The notes under the pieces are model-generated. The model did no database searches. It was given only the letters and a program-made list of their open reading frames with translations, and was not told where the DNA came from. Source: Catenuloplanes niger (lineage in GTDB: Bacteria > Actinomycetota > Actinomycetes > Mycobacteriales > Micromonosporaceae). Taken from it: 64,000 nt of DNA. Shown in pieces: positions 27,964-36,421 of the stretch. Made by a program: the position numbers and the translations under genes. Within the stretch, counting starts at the first letter, position 1, and the number at the start of each line of letters is the position of its first letter. The DNA is taken from contig NZ_JAVDYC010000001.1 in the NCBI RefSeq assembly GCF_031458255.1, forward strand, positions 4,473,001 to 4,537,000, given 5' to 3'.

Positions 27964-28653
27964 ATGCGGATCGGTGTGGTCACCTTCCCGGGTTCGCTGG
28001 ACGACGGCGACGCCGCGCGCGCCGTCCGGCTGGCCGGTGCCGAGGCCGTGCGCCTCTGGCACGCCGACCCGGACCTGCACGGCGTCGACGCGGTCGTTCT
28101 CCCCGGCGGCTTCTCCTACGGCGACTACCTGCGCTGCGGCGCGATCGCCCGGTTCTCTCCCGCGATGGAGTCGATCATCGACGCGGCCAACGGTGGCCTG
28201 CCGGTGCTCGGCATCTGCAACGGGTTCCAGATCCTCTGCGAGGCGCACCTGCTGCCCGGCGCGCTGACCCGCAACCAGCACCTGCACTTCCGCAACCGCG
28301 ACCAGTGGCTGAAGGTCGAGTCGACCAGCACCGCCTGGACCGGCACGTTCACCGACGGCCAGGAGATCCTGATCCCGGTGAAGAACGGTGAGGGCTGCTA
28401 CGTCGCCGACCAGCGCACGCTGGACGCGCTGGAGGCGGAGGGCCGGGTCGTCGCCCGATACATCCGCGGCAACCCCAACGGGTCGCAGCGCGACATCGCC
28501 GCCATCACCAACGAGCGCGGCAACGTCGTCGGCATCATGCCGCACCCGGAGCACGCCGTCGAGGCGCTGACCGGACCGTCCCTCGACGGTCTCGGCCTGT
28601 TCGCCTCCGTCCTCGCGCACCTCGCCGGCAAGTCCGCGGCGGTGCCGGCGTGA
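27964..28653 (+). CDS. purQ: Phosphoribosylformylglycinamidine synthase subunit PurQ
   Basis: The 229-residue class I glutamine amidotransferase supplies ammonia to PurL. It has [17 protein letters not shown], the oxyanion strand [17 protein letters not shown], the nucleophile Cys in [10 protein letters not shown] (near residue 85) and the His/Glu pair in [11 protein letters not shown] near 200. The size is normal. It is located between purS (2 bp gap) and purL. Confidence 0.97.
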   Translation: MRIGVVTFPGSLDDGDAARAVRLAGAEAVRLWHADPDLHGVDAVVLPGGFSYGDYLRCGAIARFSPAMESIIDAANGGLPVLGICNGFQILCEAHLLPGALTRNQHLHFRNRDQWLKVESTSTAWTGTFTDGQEILIPVKNGEGCYVADQRTLDALEAEGRVVARYIRGNPNGSQRDIAAITNERGNVVGIMPHPEHAVEALTGPSLDGLGLFASVLAHLAGKSAAVPA

Positions 28654-28685
28654 CCCAGGAACTGATCTCACCGAAGGAGACCGCG

Positions 28686-31409
28686 GTGTCTGCGCCCGAC
28701 ACGGTCGACCGCGCCGGCTCCACCCCCGAGGAGCTGCAGCCGTTCGCGGAGCTCGGCCTGCTCGAGGACGAGTACCAGCGGATCCGTGACATCCTCGGCC
28801 GCCGGCCGACCCAGTCCGAGCTGGCGATGTACTCGATCATGTGGAGCGAGCACTGCTCCTACAAGTCGAGCAAGGTCCACCTGAAGCAGTTCAGCGAGAA
28901 GGCGCCGAAGAACGAGCGGCTGCTGGCCGGCATCGGTGAGAACGCCGGCGTCATCCAGATCTCCGACGAGCTCGCGGTGACCTTCAAGGTCGAGTCGCAC
29001 AACCACCCGAGCTTCGTCGAGCCCTACCAGGGCGCCGCGACCGGAGTCGGCGGCATCGTCCGCGACATTCTCGCGATGGGCGCCCGCCCGATCGCGGTGA
29101 TGGACCCGCTGCGCTTCGGCGACGCCGAGCACCCGGACACCCAGCGCGTCCTGCCGGGCGTCGTCGCGGGCGTCGGCGGTTACGGCAACTGCCTGGGCCT
29201 GCCCAACATCGGCGGCGAGGTCGTCTTCGACCCCTGCTACCAGGGCAACCCGCTGGTCAACGCGCTCAGCATCGGCGTGCTGCCGGTCGACCGCCTCCAG
29301 AAGAAGGAGGCGACCGGCGCCGGCAACATCGTCGTGCTGCTCGGCGCGAAGACCGGCCGGGACGGCATCGGCGGCGTCTCCGTGCTGGCCAGCGCGACCT
29401 TCGACGACGGCAGCGAGCAGCGCCGCCCGTCCGTCCAGGTCGGCGACCCGTTCATGGAGAAGCTCCTGATCGAGTCCTGCCTGGAGCTGTACGACGCCGG
29501 CCTGGTCGTCGGCATCCAGGACCTCGGCGGCGCGGGCCTCACCTGCGCGCTCACCGAGACCGCCGCCGCGGCCGAGGCCGGCATGCGGGTCTGGCTGGAG
29601 CGGGTGCCGCTGCGCGAGCCGTCCATGTCGCCGCACGAGATCCTGGCCAGCGAGTCCCAGGAGCGCATGCTCCTGATCGTGGCGCCGGAGAAGCTCGACG
29701 ACGTGCTGAAGATCGCCGACAAGTGGGGCGTGCTCGCCACCGCGATCGGCGAGGTCACCGACGGCGGCCGCCTGGTCGTCACGTGGAACGACCACATGGT
29801 CGTCGACGTGCCGCCGGGTTCGCTGGTCGACGACGGACCGGTCTACCACCGCCCGATGCGTGAACCGTCCGACCTGATCCTGCTGCGCGCGGACCGGGCC
29901 GAGACGCTGCCCCGCCCGGTCGGCGGCGACGCGCTCCGGGAGACCGTGCTGCGCATGATCGCCTCGCCGAACCTGTGCGACAAGACCTGGGTCACCGAGC
30001 AGTACGACCGGTACGTGCTCGGCAACACGGTCCTCGCCCAGCCGGAGGACGCGGGCGTGCTCCGCATCGACGAGCAGACCGGCCTCGGCGTCGCGCTCTC
30101 CGTCGACGGCAACGGCCGCTACGCGCGCCTCGACCCGTACAACGGGGCGAAGCTGGCGCTGGCCGAGGCGTACCGGAACGTGGCCGTGGCCGGCGGCAAG
30201 CCGATCTCGGTCACCAACTGCCTCAACTTCGGCTCGCCCGAGGACCCGACCGTCATGTGGCAGTTCGCCGAGGCCGTGCGCGGCCTCGCGGACGGCTGCC
30301 AGGAGCTGGGCATCGCGGTCAGCGGCGGCAACGTCAGCTTCTACAACCAGACCGGTGCGGCCGCGATCCACCCGACGCCGGTGGTCGGCGTGCTCGGCCT
30401 CATCGACGACGTGGCCACCCGGGTGCCGATCGGCTTCACGCCGTCCGCGCACCCGGAGGGCGACCTGGTCTTCCTGCTCGGCGAGACGCGCAACGAGCTG
30501 TCCGGCTCCGAGTGGGCGTGGGTCACCCACGGCCACCTCGGTGGCGAGCCGCCGCGCGTCGACCTGGCCCGGGAGAAGGCGCTGGCCGAGGTGCTGGCCG
30601 AGGCCGCGCGCGTCGGTCACCTGACCGCGGCGCACGACCTCTCGGACGGCGGCCTGATCCAGACGCTGGTCGAGTCGTCGCTGCGACGTGGCGTGGGCGT
30701 CACGGTCGAGCTGCCGGACGAGTTCACCACCGGCTCGGCGCCGTTCGTCTACCTGTTCAGCGAGTCCGCCGGCCGCGCCGTGGTGGCCGTGCCGCGCGGG
30801 CACGAGACCGCGTTCACCGCGCTCTGCGACGAGCACGGGCTGCCCTGGACCGCGATCGGCACCACCGACGCCGCCAGCGACGCGGTCGAGGTGACCGGCC
30901 AGTTCCGCATCCCGCTGACCGAGCTGCGCGAGGCACACACCGGCACGCTCCCGCGCCTCTTCGGCCACGTCGAGATCCCCTCGGCCGACACCGCCTTCGC
31001 CGCTTCGGCTGCCGGTGCTTCCGTTGCCGGTGCTCCCGTTGCCGGTGCTTCGGTTGCCGGTTCTTCGGCTGCCGGTGCGGTGGCTCCGGGTTCCGCGGTT
31101 CCGGCCGCCGGCTCGGCGGTCCCGGCCTCGGCGTCCGAGGCGGTCTCCTCCGCCGCGTCGGAGGGTGCCGCCGCGGTGGCCGCCGCCGCTGCCGTGGTCG
31201 CCGCCGTGACCGAGGCGCAGGCCGCGCCGATCGGCACCGACCCGGCGCCCGACTCGGCCGCCGGCGCGGAGGAGGGCCTCCCGGCCGCCGCCGCGGACAG
31301 CACCCAGGCCGACCCGAGCGGCGCCGACGGCGTCGTCTCACCGGCCGACACCGCACAGACCGAGACGAACGCCGCCGACCAGCCCACCGCTGACGGCAGC
31401 ACCGAGTAA
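28686..31409 (+). CDS. purL: Phosphoribosylformylglycinamidine synthase PurL with long Ala-rich tail
   Basis: The 907-residue ATP-dependent synthetase subunit converts FGAR to FGAM. The catalytic region spans about residues 20-763: [35 protein letters not shown] (catalytic His), [11 protein letters not shown], and a second duplicated half ending GTLPRLFG. Usual small-type PurL stops there; this one continues for about 144 residues of Ala/Ser/Gly/Val/Pro and then acidic low complexity, with [15 protein letters not shown]-like repeats. The GTG at 28686 is preferred because AAGGAG lies at 28674-28679; GTG 28650 would overlap the purQ stop (GTGA). It ends at a very strong terminator. Confidence 0.95.
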   Translation: MSAPDTVDRAGSTPEELQPFAELGLLEDEYQRIRDILGRRPTQSELAMYSIMWSEHCSYKSSKVHLKQFSEKAPKNERLLAGIGENAGVIQISDELAVTFKVESHNHPSFVEPYQGAATGVGGIVRDILAMGARPIAVMDPLRFGDAEHPDTQRVLPGVVAGVGGYGNCLGLPNIGGEVVFDPCYQGNPLVNALSIGVLPVDRLQKKEATGAGNIVVLLGAKTGRDGIGGVSVLASATFDDGSEQRRPSVQVGDPFMEKLLIESCLELYDAGLVVGIQDLGGAGLTCALTETAAAAEAGMRVWLERVPLREPSMSPHEILASESQERMLLIVAPEKLDDVLKIADKWGVLATAIGEVTDGGRLVVTWNDHMVVDVPPGSLVDDGPVYHRPMREPSDLILLRADRAETLPRPVGGDALRETVLRMIASPNLCDKTWVTEQYDRYVLGNTVLAQPEDAGVLRIDEQTGLGVALSVDGNGRYARLDPYNGAKLALAEAYRNVAVAGGKPISVTNCLNFGSPEDPTVMWQFAEAVRGLADGCQELGIAVSGGNVSFYNQTGAAAIHPTPVVGVLGLIDDVATRVPIGFTPSAHPEGDLVFLLGETRNELSGSEWAWVTHGHLGGEPPRVDLAREKALAEVLAEAARVGHLTAAHDLSDGGLIQTLVESSLRRGVGVTVELPDEFTTGSAPFVYLFSESAGRAVVAVPRGHETAFTALCDEHGLPWTAIGTTDAASDAVEVTGQFRIPLTELREAHTGTLPRLFGHVEIPSADTAFAASAAGASVAGAPVAGASVAGSSAAGAVAPGSAVPAAGSAVPASASEAVSSAASEGAAAVAAAAAVVAAVTEAQAAPIGTDPAPDSAAGAEEGLPAAAADSTQADPSGADGVVSPADTAQTETNAADQPTADGSTE

Positions 31410-31429
31410 CGGTCACCCGAACGCACCAC

Positions 31430-31468
31430 GGCAGAGCCCGCGCTGACCCGATCAGCGCGGGCTCTGCC
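31430..31468 (+). terminator. Strong intrinsic terminator of purSQL
   Basis: Perfect 17-bp arms (31430-31446 and 31452-31468) enclose a 5-base loop and are followed by CTTTCC. It lies 20 bp after the purL stop. Confidence 0.88.
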
Positions 31469-31544
31469 CTTTCCGGCACACCACCGCTCCACCACCGGCC
31501 GATCTGCCACCTTCCGCATCGCGACCACCCACCGCCCGGCGGCC

Positions 31545-32230
31545 CGTCGTCTGTCGCCTGTCGCCCACGGGTCCGTCCCGCGGTCCGTCGCCTGTCACCC
31601 GCGGCCTGTTTGTGGCCCGCCGACCGTCGCCCGCGGCTCGCGGCTTGCGGCTCGCTGCCCGCTGCACGCCAGCTGCTGGCCGCTGCCCGCTGCCCGCCGG
31701 CTGCCAGCTGCCAGCTGCGGTTCGCCGCCTGCAGCTCGCCGCACGCCGGCTGCCGCACGCTGCTCGTTACCCGCTGCTCGCCGGTCGCTGCTCGCCGGTC
31801 GCTGCTCGCTGCTCGCCGGTCGTTGCTCGTTGCTCGTTGCTCGTTGCTCGCTGGTCGTTGCTCGTTGCTCGCTGGTCGTTGCTCGCTGGTCGCTGGTCGC
31901 TGGTCGCTGGTCGCTGGTCGCTGCTCGCTGGTCGCAGGCTGCCATCTGCGGCTCGCCGCACGCCGCACGCCAGCTGCCGTCTGCGGCTCGCCGCCTGCGG
32001 TTCGCCGCACGCCAGCTGCTGCCCGCGGCCCCGCCGCACGCCGTCAGTGGCTCGCCAACCGTGGCTCGCCGGCCCCCGCCCGATGTTCGTGGCCTGCCGT
32101 ACGCAGCCTGCGGTCCGTGGCTCGCCGCCCGATGTTCGTGACCGGTCGCCCCGGCCCTGCCGGTTGCCGGTTGCCGCCTGGGGGCCTGCCGCCTGCCGGT
32201 TGTCGCCCACCGTCCGTGGCCCGCCGACAA
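31545..32230. repeat. Heptanucleotide satellite array
   Basis: About 690 bp shows 7-bp periodicity on an adenine-poor plus strand. The best core is 31773-31933: 23 consecutive units fitting G-Y-Y-G-S-T-C (mainly GCTGGTC, GTTGCTC, GCTGCTC). Flanking DNA keeps the period with degenerate units such as GCTCGCC, GCACGCC and AGCTGCC. Because 7 is not a multiple of 3 and stops are avoided by composition, all six frames stay open for long distances and would encode 7-residue repeats; I do not regard them as genes. There is no RBS or codon-position bias. Confidence 0.85.
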
Positions 32231-32236
32231 GGGCAT

Positions 32237-32530
32237 TCAGATCGGTGCGAATTCCACCCCAGCGTGCCGGCTCCCCCACTCCACCGCGGCGCGCGTGTCC
32301 GAGGCGCTCGGGTGCACCGGACCGGCCTCGGATCGCGCAAGAACCCCCGCTGCCGCCCTGACCACCCCACGCGGGGTGAAGTTACCGCGCTGCCCTGCGA
32401 CGACCGGTGCCTGCGAAAGCGTGTGGGCGGCGACCACGCCGGAAGCGGGCGAGCGGAACAGCCGCCATACCGTCGACCCGCGTACCGGCAGAGGCGTCCG
32501 CGCGCGCGAAATAATCGACTTACCGGCCAT
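32237..32530 (-). CDS. Doubtful small hypothetical protein
   Basis: A 97-residue frame starts at ATG 32530 with CGGAGGTGAG directly upstream, which is the only reason to list it. The product is Arg/Ala/Gly/Val-rich with no membrane helix or motif, and its third-base composition is less GC-biased than neighbouring genes. It lies between the satellite and comB in DNA that otherwise shows nothing recognisable (32231-32665). It may be spurious. Confidence 0.28.
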   Translation of the reverse strand: MAGKSIISRARTPLPVRGSTVWRLFRSPASGVVAAHTLSQAPVVAGQRGNFTPRGVVRAAAGVLARSEAGPVHPSASDTRAAVEWGSRHAGVEFAPI

Positions 32531-32665
32531 CTCACCTCCGTGGCACGCGAGCGGCGAGCGGCGTCGGACACCTGTCGTTCCGGTGTGGGACGGCGGGCGG
32601 CATCATGGGTGCGTTCGAGAAGCGGCACCGCGGTGCCCACGACGGCGGCGAAGGCGAGCGGCACG

Positions 32666-33439
32666 GTGAGCGGCGAGGCGGATCCGGTGGACGCGGTCTA
32701 CGCGCAGCCGGGCGCGGGTGTGCGGTTCGACTGGGGGCTGGCCGGCGCCAGCGAGCTGGGCCGTGTCTGCGCCGCGCTGGTCGTGGTCGACGTGCTGTCG
32801 TTCACCACCGCCGTGGACGTCGCGGTCGGGCGTGGCACGCGGGTGCACCCGTTCCCGTGGAGCGCGCAGGCCGAGGCGTACGCGTCCCGCGTCGGCGCGG
32901 TCGCGGCGGTCGGCCGGGCTGAGGTGAGCGTCGAGCGGCCGTGGTCGCTCTCCCCGGCCGCGCTGCGCCGGGCACCGGGCACGCCTGATCTGGTCCTGCC
33001 GTCGCCGAACGGTTCCGCGATCTGCGCCGCGGCCAGCGCCACCGGGCTGCCGGTCGTGGCCGGGTGTCTGCGCAACGCCCGCGCGGTCGCCCGCTGGCTG
33101 CTGCATCAGGGGTACGGCACGGCCCGCGCGCCGATCGGCGTGATCGCGGCCGGTGAGCGGTGGCCGGACGACACGCTGCGCCCGGGCGTCGAGGACCTGC
33201 TCGGCGCCGCCGCGATCCTGGACGGGCTGGCCGGCGCGCGCGGCGGTCTCTCGGTGGAGGCCGCGGTGGCGCTGGCCGCGTTGAACAGCGTGCCGGACGT
33301 GGCGGCCGCGATCCGGGGCAGCGTCTCCGGCCGGGAGTTGACCGCCCGCGGGTTCGCCGACGACGTGGCGATCGCACTGGAACGGGACGCCTCCACGGTC
33401 GTCCCGCTGTTGCGCGGTGGAATCTTCGGCCGGGCCTGA
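32666..33439 (+). CDS. comB: 2-phosphosulfolactate phosphatase family protein (ComB)
   Basis: The 257-residue protein matches the ComB family, which in methanogens hydrolyses 2-phosphosulfolactate in coenzyme M synthesis. Visible family features are FDWGLAGASELGR, VVVDVLSFTTAVDVAVGRG (metal-binding Asp), LVLPSPNGSAICAAA, VVAGCLRNARAVARWL and the closing ELTARGFADDVAIALERD. Actinobacterial members are widespread with no coenzyme M, so the true substrate here is unknown. The GTG start has a GAAGGCGAG stretch upstream. The ORF is open leftwards into the satellite, but that part lacks coding character. It ends in four tandem repeats and a terminator. Confidence 0.85.
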   Translation: MSGEADPVDAVYAQPGAGVRFDWGLAGASELGRVCAALVVVDVLSFTTAVDVAVGRGTRVHPFPWSAQAEAYASRVGAVAAVGRAEVSVERPWSLSPAALRRAPGTPDLVLPSPNGSAICAAASATGLPVVAGCLRNARAVARWLLHQGYGTARAPIGVIAAGERWPDDTLRPGVEDLLGAAAILDGLAGARGGLSVEAAVALAALNSVPDVAAAIRGSVSGRELTARGFADDVAIALERDASTVVPLLRGGIFGRA

Positions 33440-33512
33440 AACGGCGCCCGGACCCGAAACAGCGCCCGGACCAGACCAACAGCGCCCGGACCAAACAAAC
33501 AGCGCCCGGCCC
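33438..33512. repeat. Four tandem 18-20-bp repeats after comB
   Basis: Four copies of a unit with the core GCGCCCGG start at 33444, 33462, 33482 and 33502, spaced 18, 20 and 20 bp, with A/C-rich linkers (AAACA, CCAACA). They begin at the comB stop and end at the terminator. Confidence 0.8.
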
Positions 33513-33518
33513 CGAAAC

Positions 33519-33558
33519 GGTGACGGGGCCCGTGCCGTGTGGCACGAGCCCCGTCACC
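33519..33558. terminator. Bidirectional terminator between comB and the membrane protein gene
   Basis: The arms 33519-33529 and 33548-33558 pair, and an inner CGTGCC/GGCACG extends the stem. It lies between the comB stop (33439) and the convergent stop at 33572. Confidence 0.8.
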
Positions 33559-33571
33559 TGAGCCGGTCGGC

Positions 33572-35788
33572 TCAGTCGTCCATCCAGTCGATGCGCCGAT
33601 CGCCGCGCGGCGGGTTGCCGCGGTTGTCCCGGTAGCCGCCCTGGTCGTAACCGCTGCGGTCGCCGCCCTGCTGGTCGTAACCGGCGCCCGGCTGCTGGTC
33701 GTAACCGCCGCCCGGCTGGGCCGGGTAGCCACCCTGACCGGCGCCGTAGCCGCCCTGCTGGTCGTAACCGGCCTGGTCGTAACCGCCGCGGTCGCCGTAG
33801 CCACCGGCGTAGTTGCCACCGGCGGCCCCGCCGGCACCGCCCTGGCCGCCGTAGCCGCCCTGACCGGTCCCGTCGGCGTAGCCGCCCTGGCCGCCGCCGT
33901 AGCCGCCACCCGCGGCCCCGTCGGCGTATCCACCGCCGCCGGCCCCGTCGGCGTACCCACCGCCGCCGTAGCCGCCCTGGCCGGTGCCGTAGCCGCCGCC
34001 CTGGGCCTGGCTGTTCTGCGTGCCGTAGTCGATCTCCTGGGCGCCGTAGCCGCCCTGGTCGGCACGCTGCCCGTACGGGCCCGCCGGGGTGGCGCCGTAG
34101 CCGCCGCCCTGACCGCCGTAGCCGTCCGCACCGCCGTTGTACCGGCCGGTGGGCTCGTCGTACTGGTCGTTGCCGTAGCCACCGCGGTCGGTGCCGTAAC
34201 CGGCGCCGTCGTAACCGTCCCGGCCACCGGCGCCGTAGCCGCCGCCCGAGACCGAGGCGGAACCGGCACCGTAGCCGCTGCCGGAGACGGAGGCAGCCCC
34301 GGCGCCGTAGCCGCCGCCGGAGACCGAGGCGGAACCCGCGCCGCCGTAGCCGGCACCGCGGTCGTTGCCGTAGCCGCCGTCGTCGTAGCCGCCGGACTGC
34401 GCCGCACCGCCGTAGCCACCACCGGCGCCGCCGTAACCGGCACCCCGGTCGTCGCCGAAGCCGATGCGGGTGGCGTCGTTGCTGCCGCCGAAGTTGTCGT
34501 CGCTACCGGCCCACTTCGGGGCACCGGGCGCGCCGGGGGGCGGCGCACCGTACGGGTCGGGGAACTCCTCCATCGCCGCCCGCGGTGTGATCATGGTCGG
34601 CGCGTCGGAGATCGGCGTGGTGATCCGGGTGGCGTCGTCCATGCCACCCGCGCCCAGACCGGCGCCGCCGACGCGGGTCGCGTCGTCGCCGCGGAAGCCG
34701 CCCGCCGCCGCCCCGACGGGGGTGCGGCTCTTGGCCTCCTCCTCGGCCTCGGCCGCTTCCCGGTCCTGCTTGCGCCGGATCATCAGCAGCACGATGGTGC
34801 CGACACCGACCGCGACCAGCAGCGCGCCGATCAGCACCACGAACCACGGGATGCCCCCGTCGTCGTCGGACTGGTTCGCCGCGTTGTTCGTGTCCGGAAC
34901 GTCCGTGACGTCGGTCACCGGCTCCTCGGATGCCTCCGACTCCTCCGCGGACGGGGTGGCGGAGGGCGTCGCGCTGGGGGTGGCGCTCGCCGAGGGCGTC
35001 GGGCTGGGGGAGGCGGTCGTGGAGACCATCTGCAGCGTCACGCCGTCGACCGTGGCGCCGTTGCCGCCGTTGATCGTCTGGACGCCGTTGCCCTTCCAGT
35101 CGCGCGCGCTCGCGACGATCTGGATCGCGCCGGGCGTGATCGGCCGGTCCGCCGAGCCGTTGAACGTGAACGTCCCCCGGCCGTTGGTGGCCGCGTCGTA
35201 CCGGTGACCGCCGCTGTCCTGAATGACGACCGCGGCGCCGGAGACGCCCTCGCCGGTGGCGGCGTCGACCACGCGACCACTGATCTTACGGACGGTCTGG
35301 ACCGCGTCCGGGCCCTTGACCGTCAGCGAGACCGTCTTCTCCTCGGTCTCCGGGTCGCCGATCACCGGGGTCCCGACCGCGGTGACCTTGACGCTGCCGG
35401 AGCGCGTCTGGCCGGCGGCGAGGTTGTCGCCGGTGAGCGTCACCTCGAAGGAGCCGGTGCCGGAGCACGGGCTGCACTTGACGCCGTCGAACACCCCGAC
35501 CGTCACGGCGAGCGTGTCGGTCGGGTTGTCGGGCTTGACCGTCACGGAGAGTTTCGTGCTCTGTCCCGCGGCCAGGGCGCCCGATTGCAGGTTGATGGTC
35601 AGCTCGGGCGGATCGGCCTGAGCTGAGCTCGGAGTAACGAAGAGCACGGCACCGGTGACTGCCAGGACCGCCGCGCCGGCGCGGAGTACGCTGACGGCAC
35701 GCGTGTGTAGTCCACGGCCCACCCGATAGGTCAAGCCGTGCTGACCAGCCAAATCGCGCCAGGGCTTTCGGTGTGCTGTCACGTCCAC
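33572..35788 (-). CDS. Single-pass membrane protein with Gly/Tyr-rich cytoplasmic domain
   Basis: The 738-residue protein has a long N-terminal signal sequence (core about 35-57, cleavage near SAQA-DPPE), an extracellular CARDB-like domain (60-165), a carboxypeptidase-regulatory-like domain (about 168-260, KISGRVVDAATGEGVSGAAV), a Ser/Thr/Pro stalk (260-290), one transmembrane helix (about 313-337) and a basic stop-transfer. The cytoplasmic 400 residues contain three DDATR motifs and then many Gly-Tyr-Gly-Gly, GGYDQ and SVSGGGYGAG repeats. The low-complexity tail resembles phase-separating or matrix proteins. The GTG has GGAAGG upstream. No function is known; a surface-to-cytoplasm linker is inferred. 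Confidence 0.85.
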   Translation of the reverse strand: MDVTAHRKPWRDLAGQHGLTYRVGRGLHTRAVSVLRAGAAVLAVTGAVLFVTPSSAQADPPELTINLQSGALAAGQSTKLSVTVKPDNPTDTLAVTVGVFDGVKCSPCSGTGSFEVTLTGDNLAAGQTRSGSVKVTAVGTPVIGDPETEEKTVSLTVKGPDAVQTVRKISGRVVDAATGEGVSGAAVVIQDSGGHRYDAATNGRGTFTFNGSADRPITPGAIQIVASARDWKGNGVQTINGGNGATVDGVTLQMVSTTASPSPTPSASATPSATPSATPSAEESEASEEPVTDVTDVPDTNNAANQSDDDGGIPWFVVLIGALLVAVGVGTIVLLMIRRKQDREAAEAEEEAKSRTPVGAAAGGFRGDDATRVGGAGLGAGGMDDATRITTPISDAPTMITPRAAMEEFPDPYGAPPPGAPGAPKWAGSDDNFGGSNDATRIGFGDDRGAGYGGAGGGYGGAAQSGGYDDGGYGNDRGAGYGGAGSASVSGGGYGAGAASVSGSGYGAGSASVSGGGYGAGGRDGYDGAGYGTDRGGYGNDQYDEPTGRYNGGADGYGGQGGGYGATPAGPYGQRADQGGYGAQEIDYGTQNSQAQGGGYGTGQGGYGGGGYADGAGGGGYADGAAGGGYGGGQGGYADGTGQGGYGGQGGAGGAAGGNYAGGYGDRGGYDQAGYDQQGGYGAGQGGYPAQPGGGYDQQPGAGYDQQGGDRSGYDQGGYRDNRGNPPRGDRRIDWMDD

Positions 35789-35938
35789 CGCCTTCCGGGA
35801 TATCTGCTCCCGGCCTCGGACGTGCCGGGTTCACCCCGTGATTGAGTACACCGTGCGCCACTATGCCTTGTCCGGCACCCCCCGCGCGACCCAGGGGAGC
35901 CATCAAGTGATGAGGCTGCGAAGACGTATCGTCCCGAC

Positions 35939-36292
35939 GTGTCTTCTCCGCACGATAAGTCCGCAGTAGTGGCGACAGTGCTGGCCTCGTTCGATGCCGG
36001 TGAGACCCCCGAGCGGGTAGCTCTCCGTGACGCCGTCCGTGCGCTCCTCGCCGGTCTCGCGGCCAAAGTTCCCGGCCGTTCGGTGGAGGTGCGGGTTCCT
36101 CCGTACGGCGCGATTCAGTGCGTCGAGGGGCCCCGGCACACCCGCGGCACACCGCCCAATGTGGTCGAGATGGACCCGGAGACATGGGTACGACTGGCCA
36201 CCGGAAGCCTGTCCTGGGACGAGGCGATTACTCAGGGACGTCTGCGAATCAGCGGCAACCGTGCTGATATATCTAACTACATCCCTATCTAG
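35939..36292 (+). CDS. Small sterol-carrier family protein
   Basis: The 117-residue soluble protein has the layout of the actinobacterial sterol-carrier-like family located by purF: KVPGRSVEVRVPPYGAIQCV, HTRGTPPNVVEMDPETWVRLATG and the closing WDEAITQGRLRISGNRADIS, which resembles the C-terminal half of SCP2 domains. It starts at GTG 35939. The family has no established activity. It lies between the divergent membrane protein and purF. Confidence 0.85.
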   Translation: MSSPHDKSAVVATVLASFDAGETPERVALRDAVRALLAGLAAKVPGRSVEVRVPPYGAIQCVEGPRHTRGTPPNVVEMDPETWVRLATGSLSWDEAITQGRLRISGNRADISNYIPI

Positions 36293-36421
36293 TTGTCCGG
36301 TCAACCTGTTGTTGATCACGCCCTGGCAGCGAAAAGGTGGCTCTCCGTCATTCGCTTGACCTCGCGTACACTGTTCCGGGCGGACGGAACTTCCGCGCGA
36401 AGCACACGGATGGAGCGGCAG

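Noticed and set aside
31773-31933. Possible CRISPR array
   Set aside because: Units are 7 bp with no spacers and no cas genes are in the window.
31595-32361. Several open frames in both directions across the heptamer array
   Set aside because: The 7-bp period and lack of adenine keep every frame open; there is no RBS and no codon-position bias.
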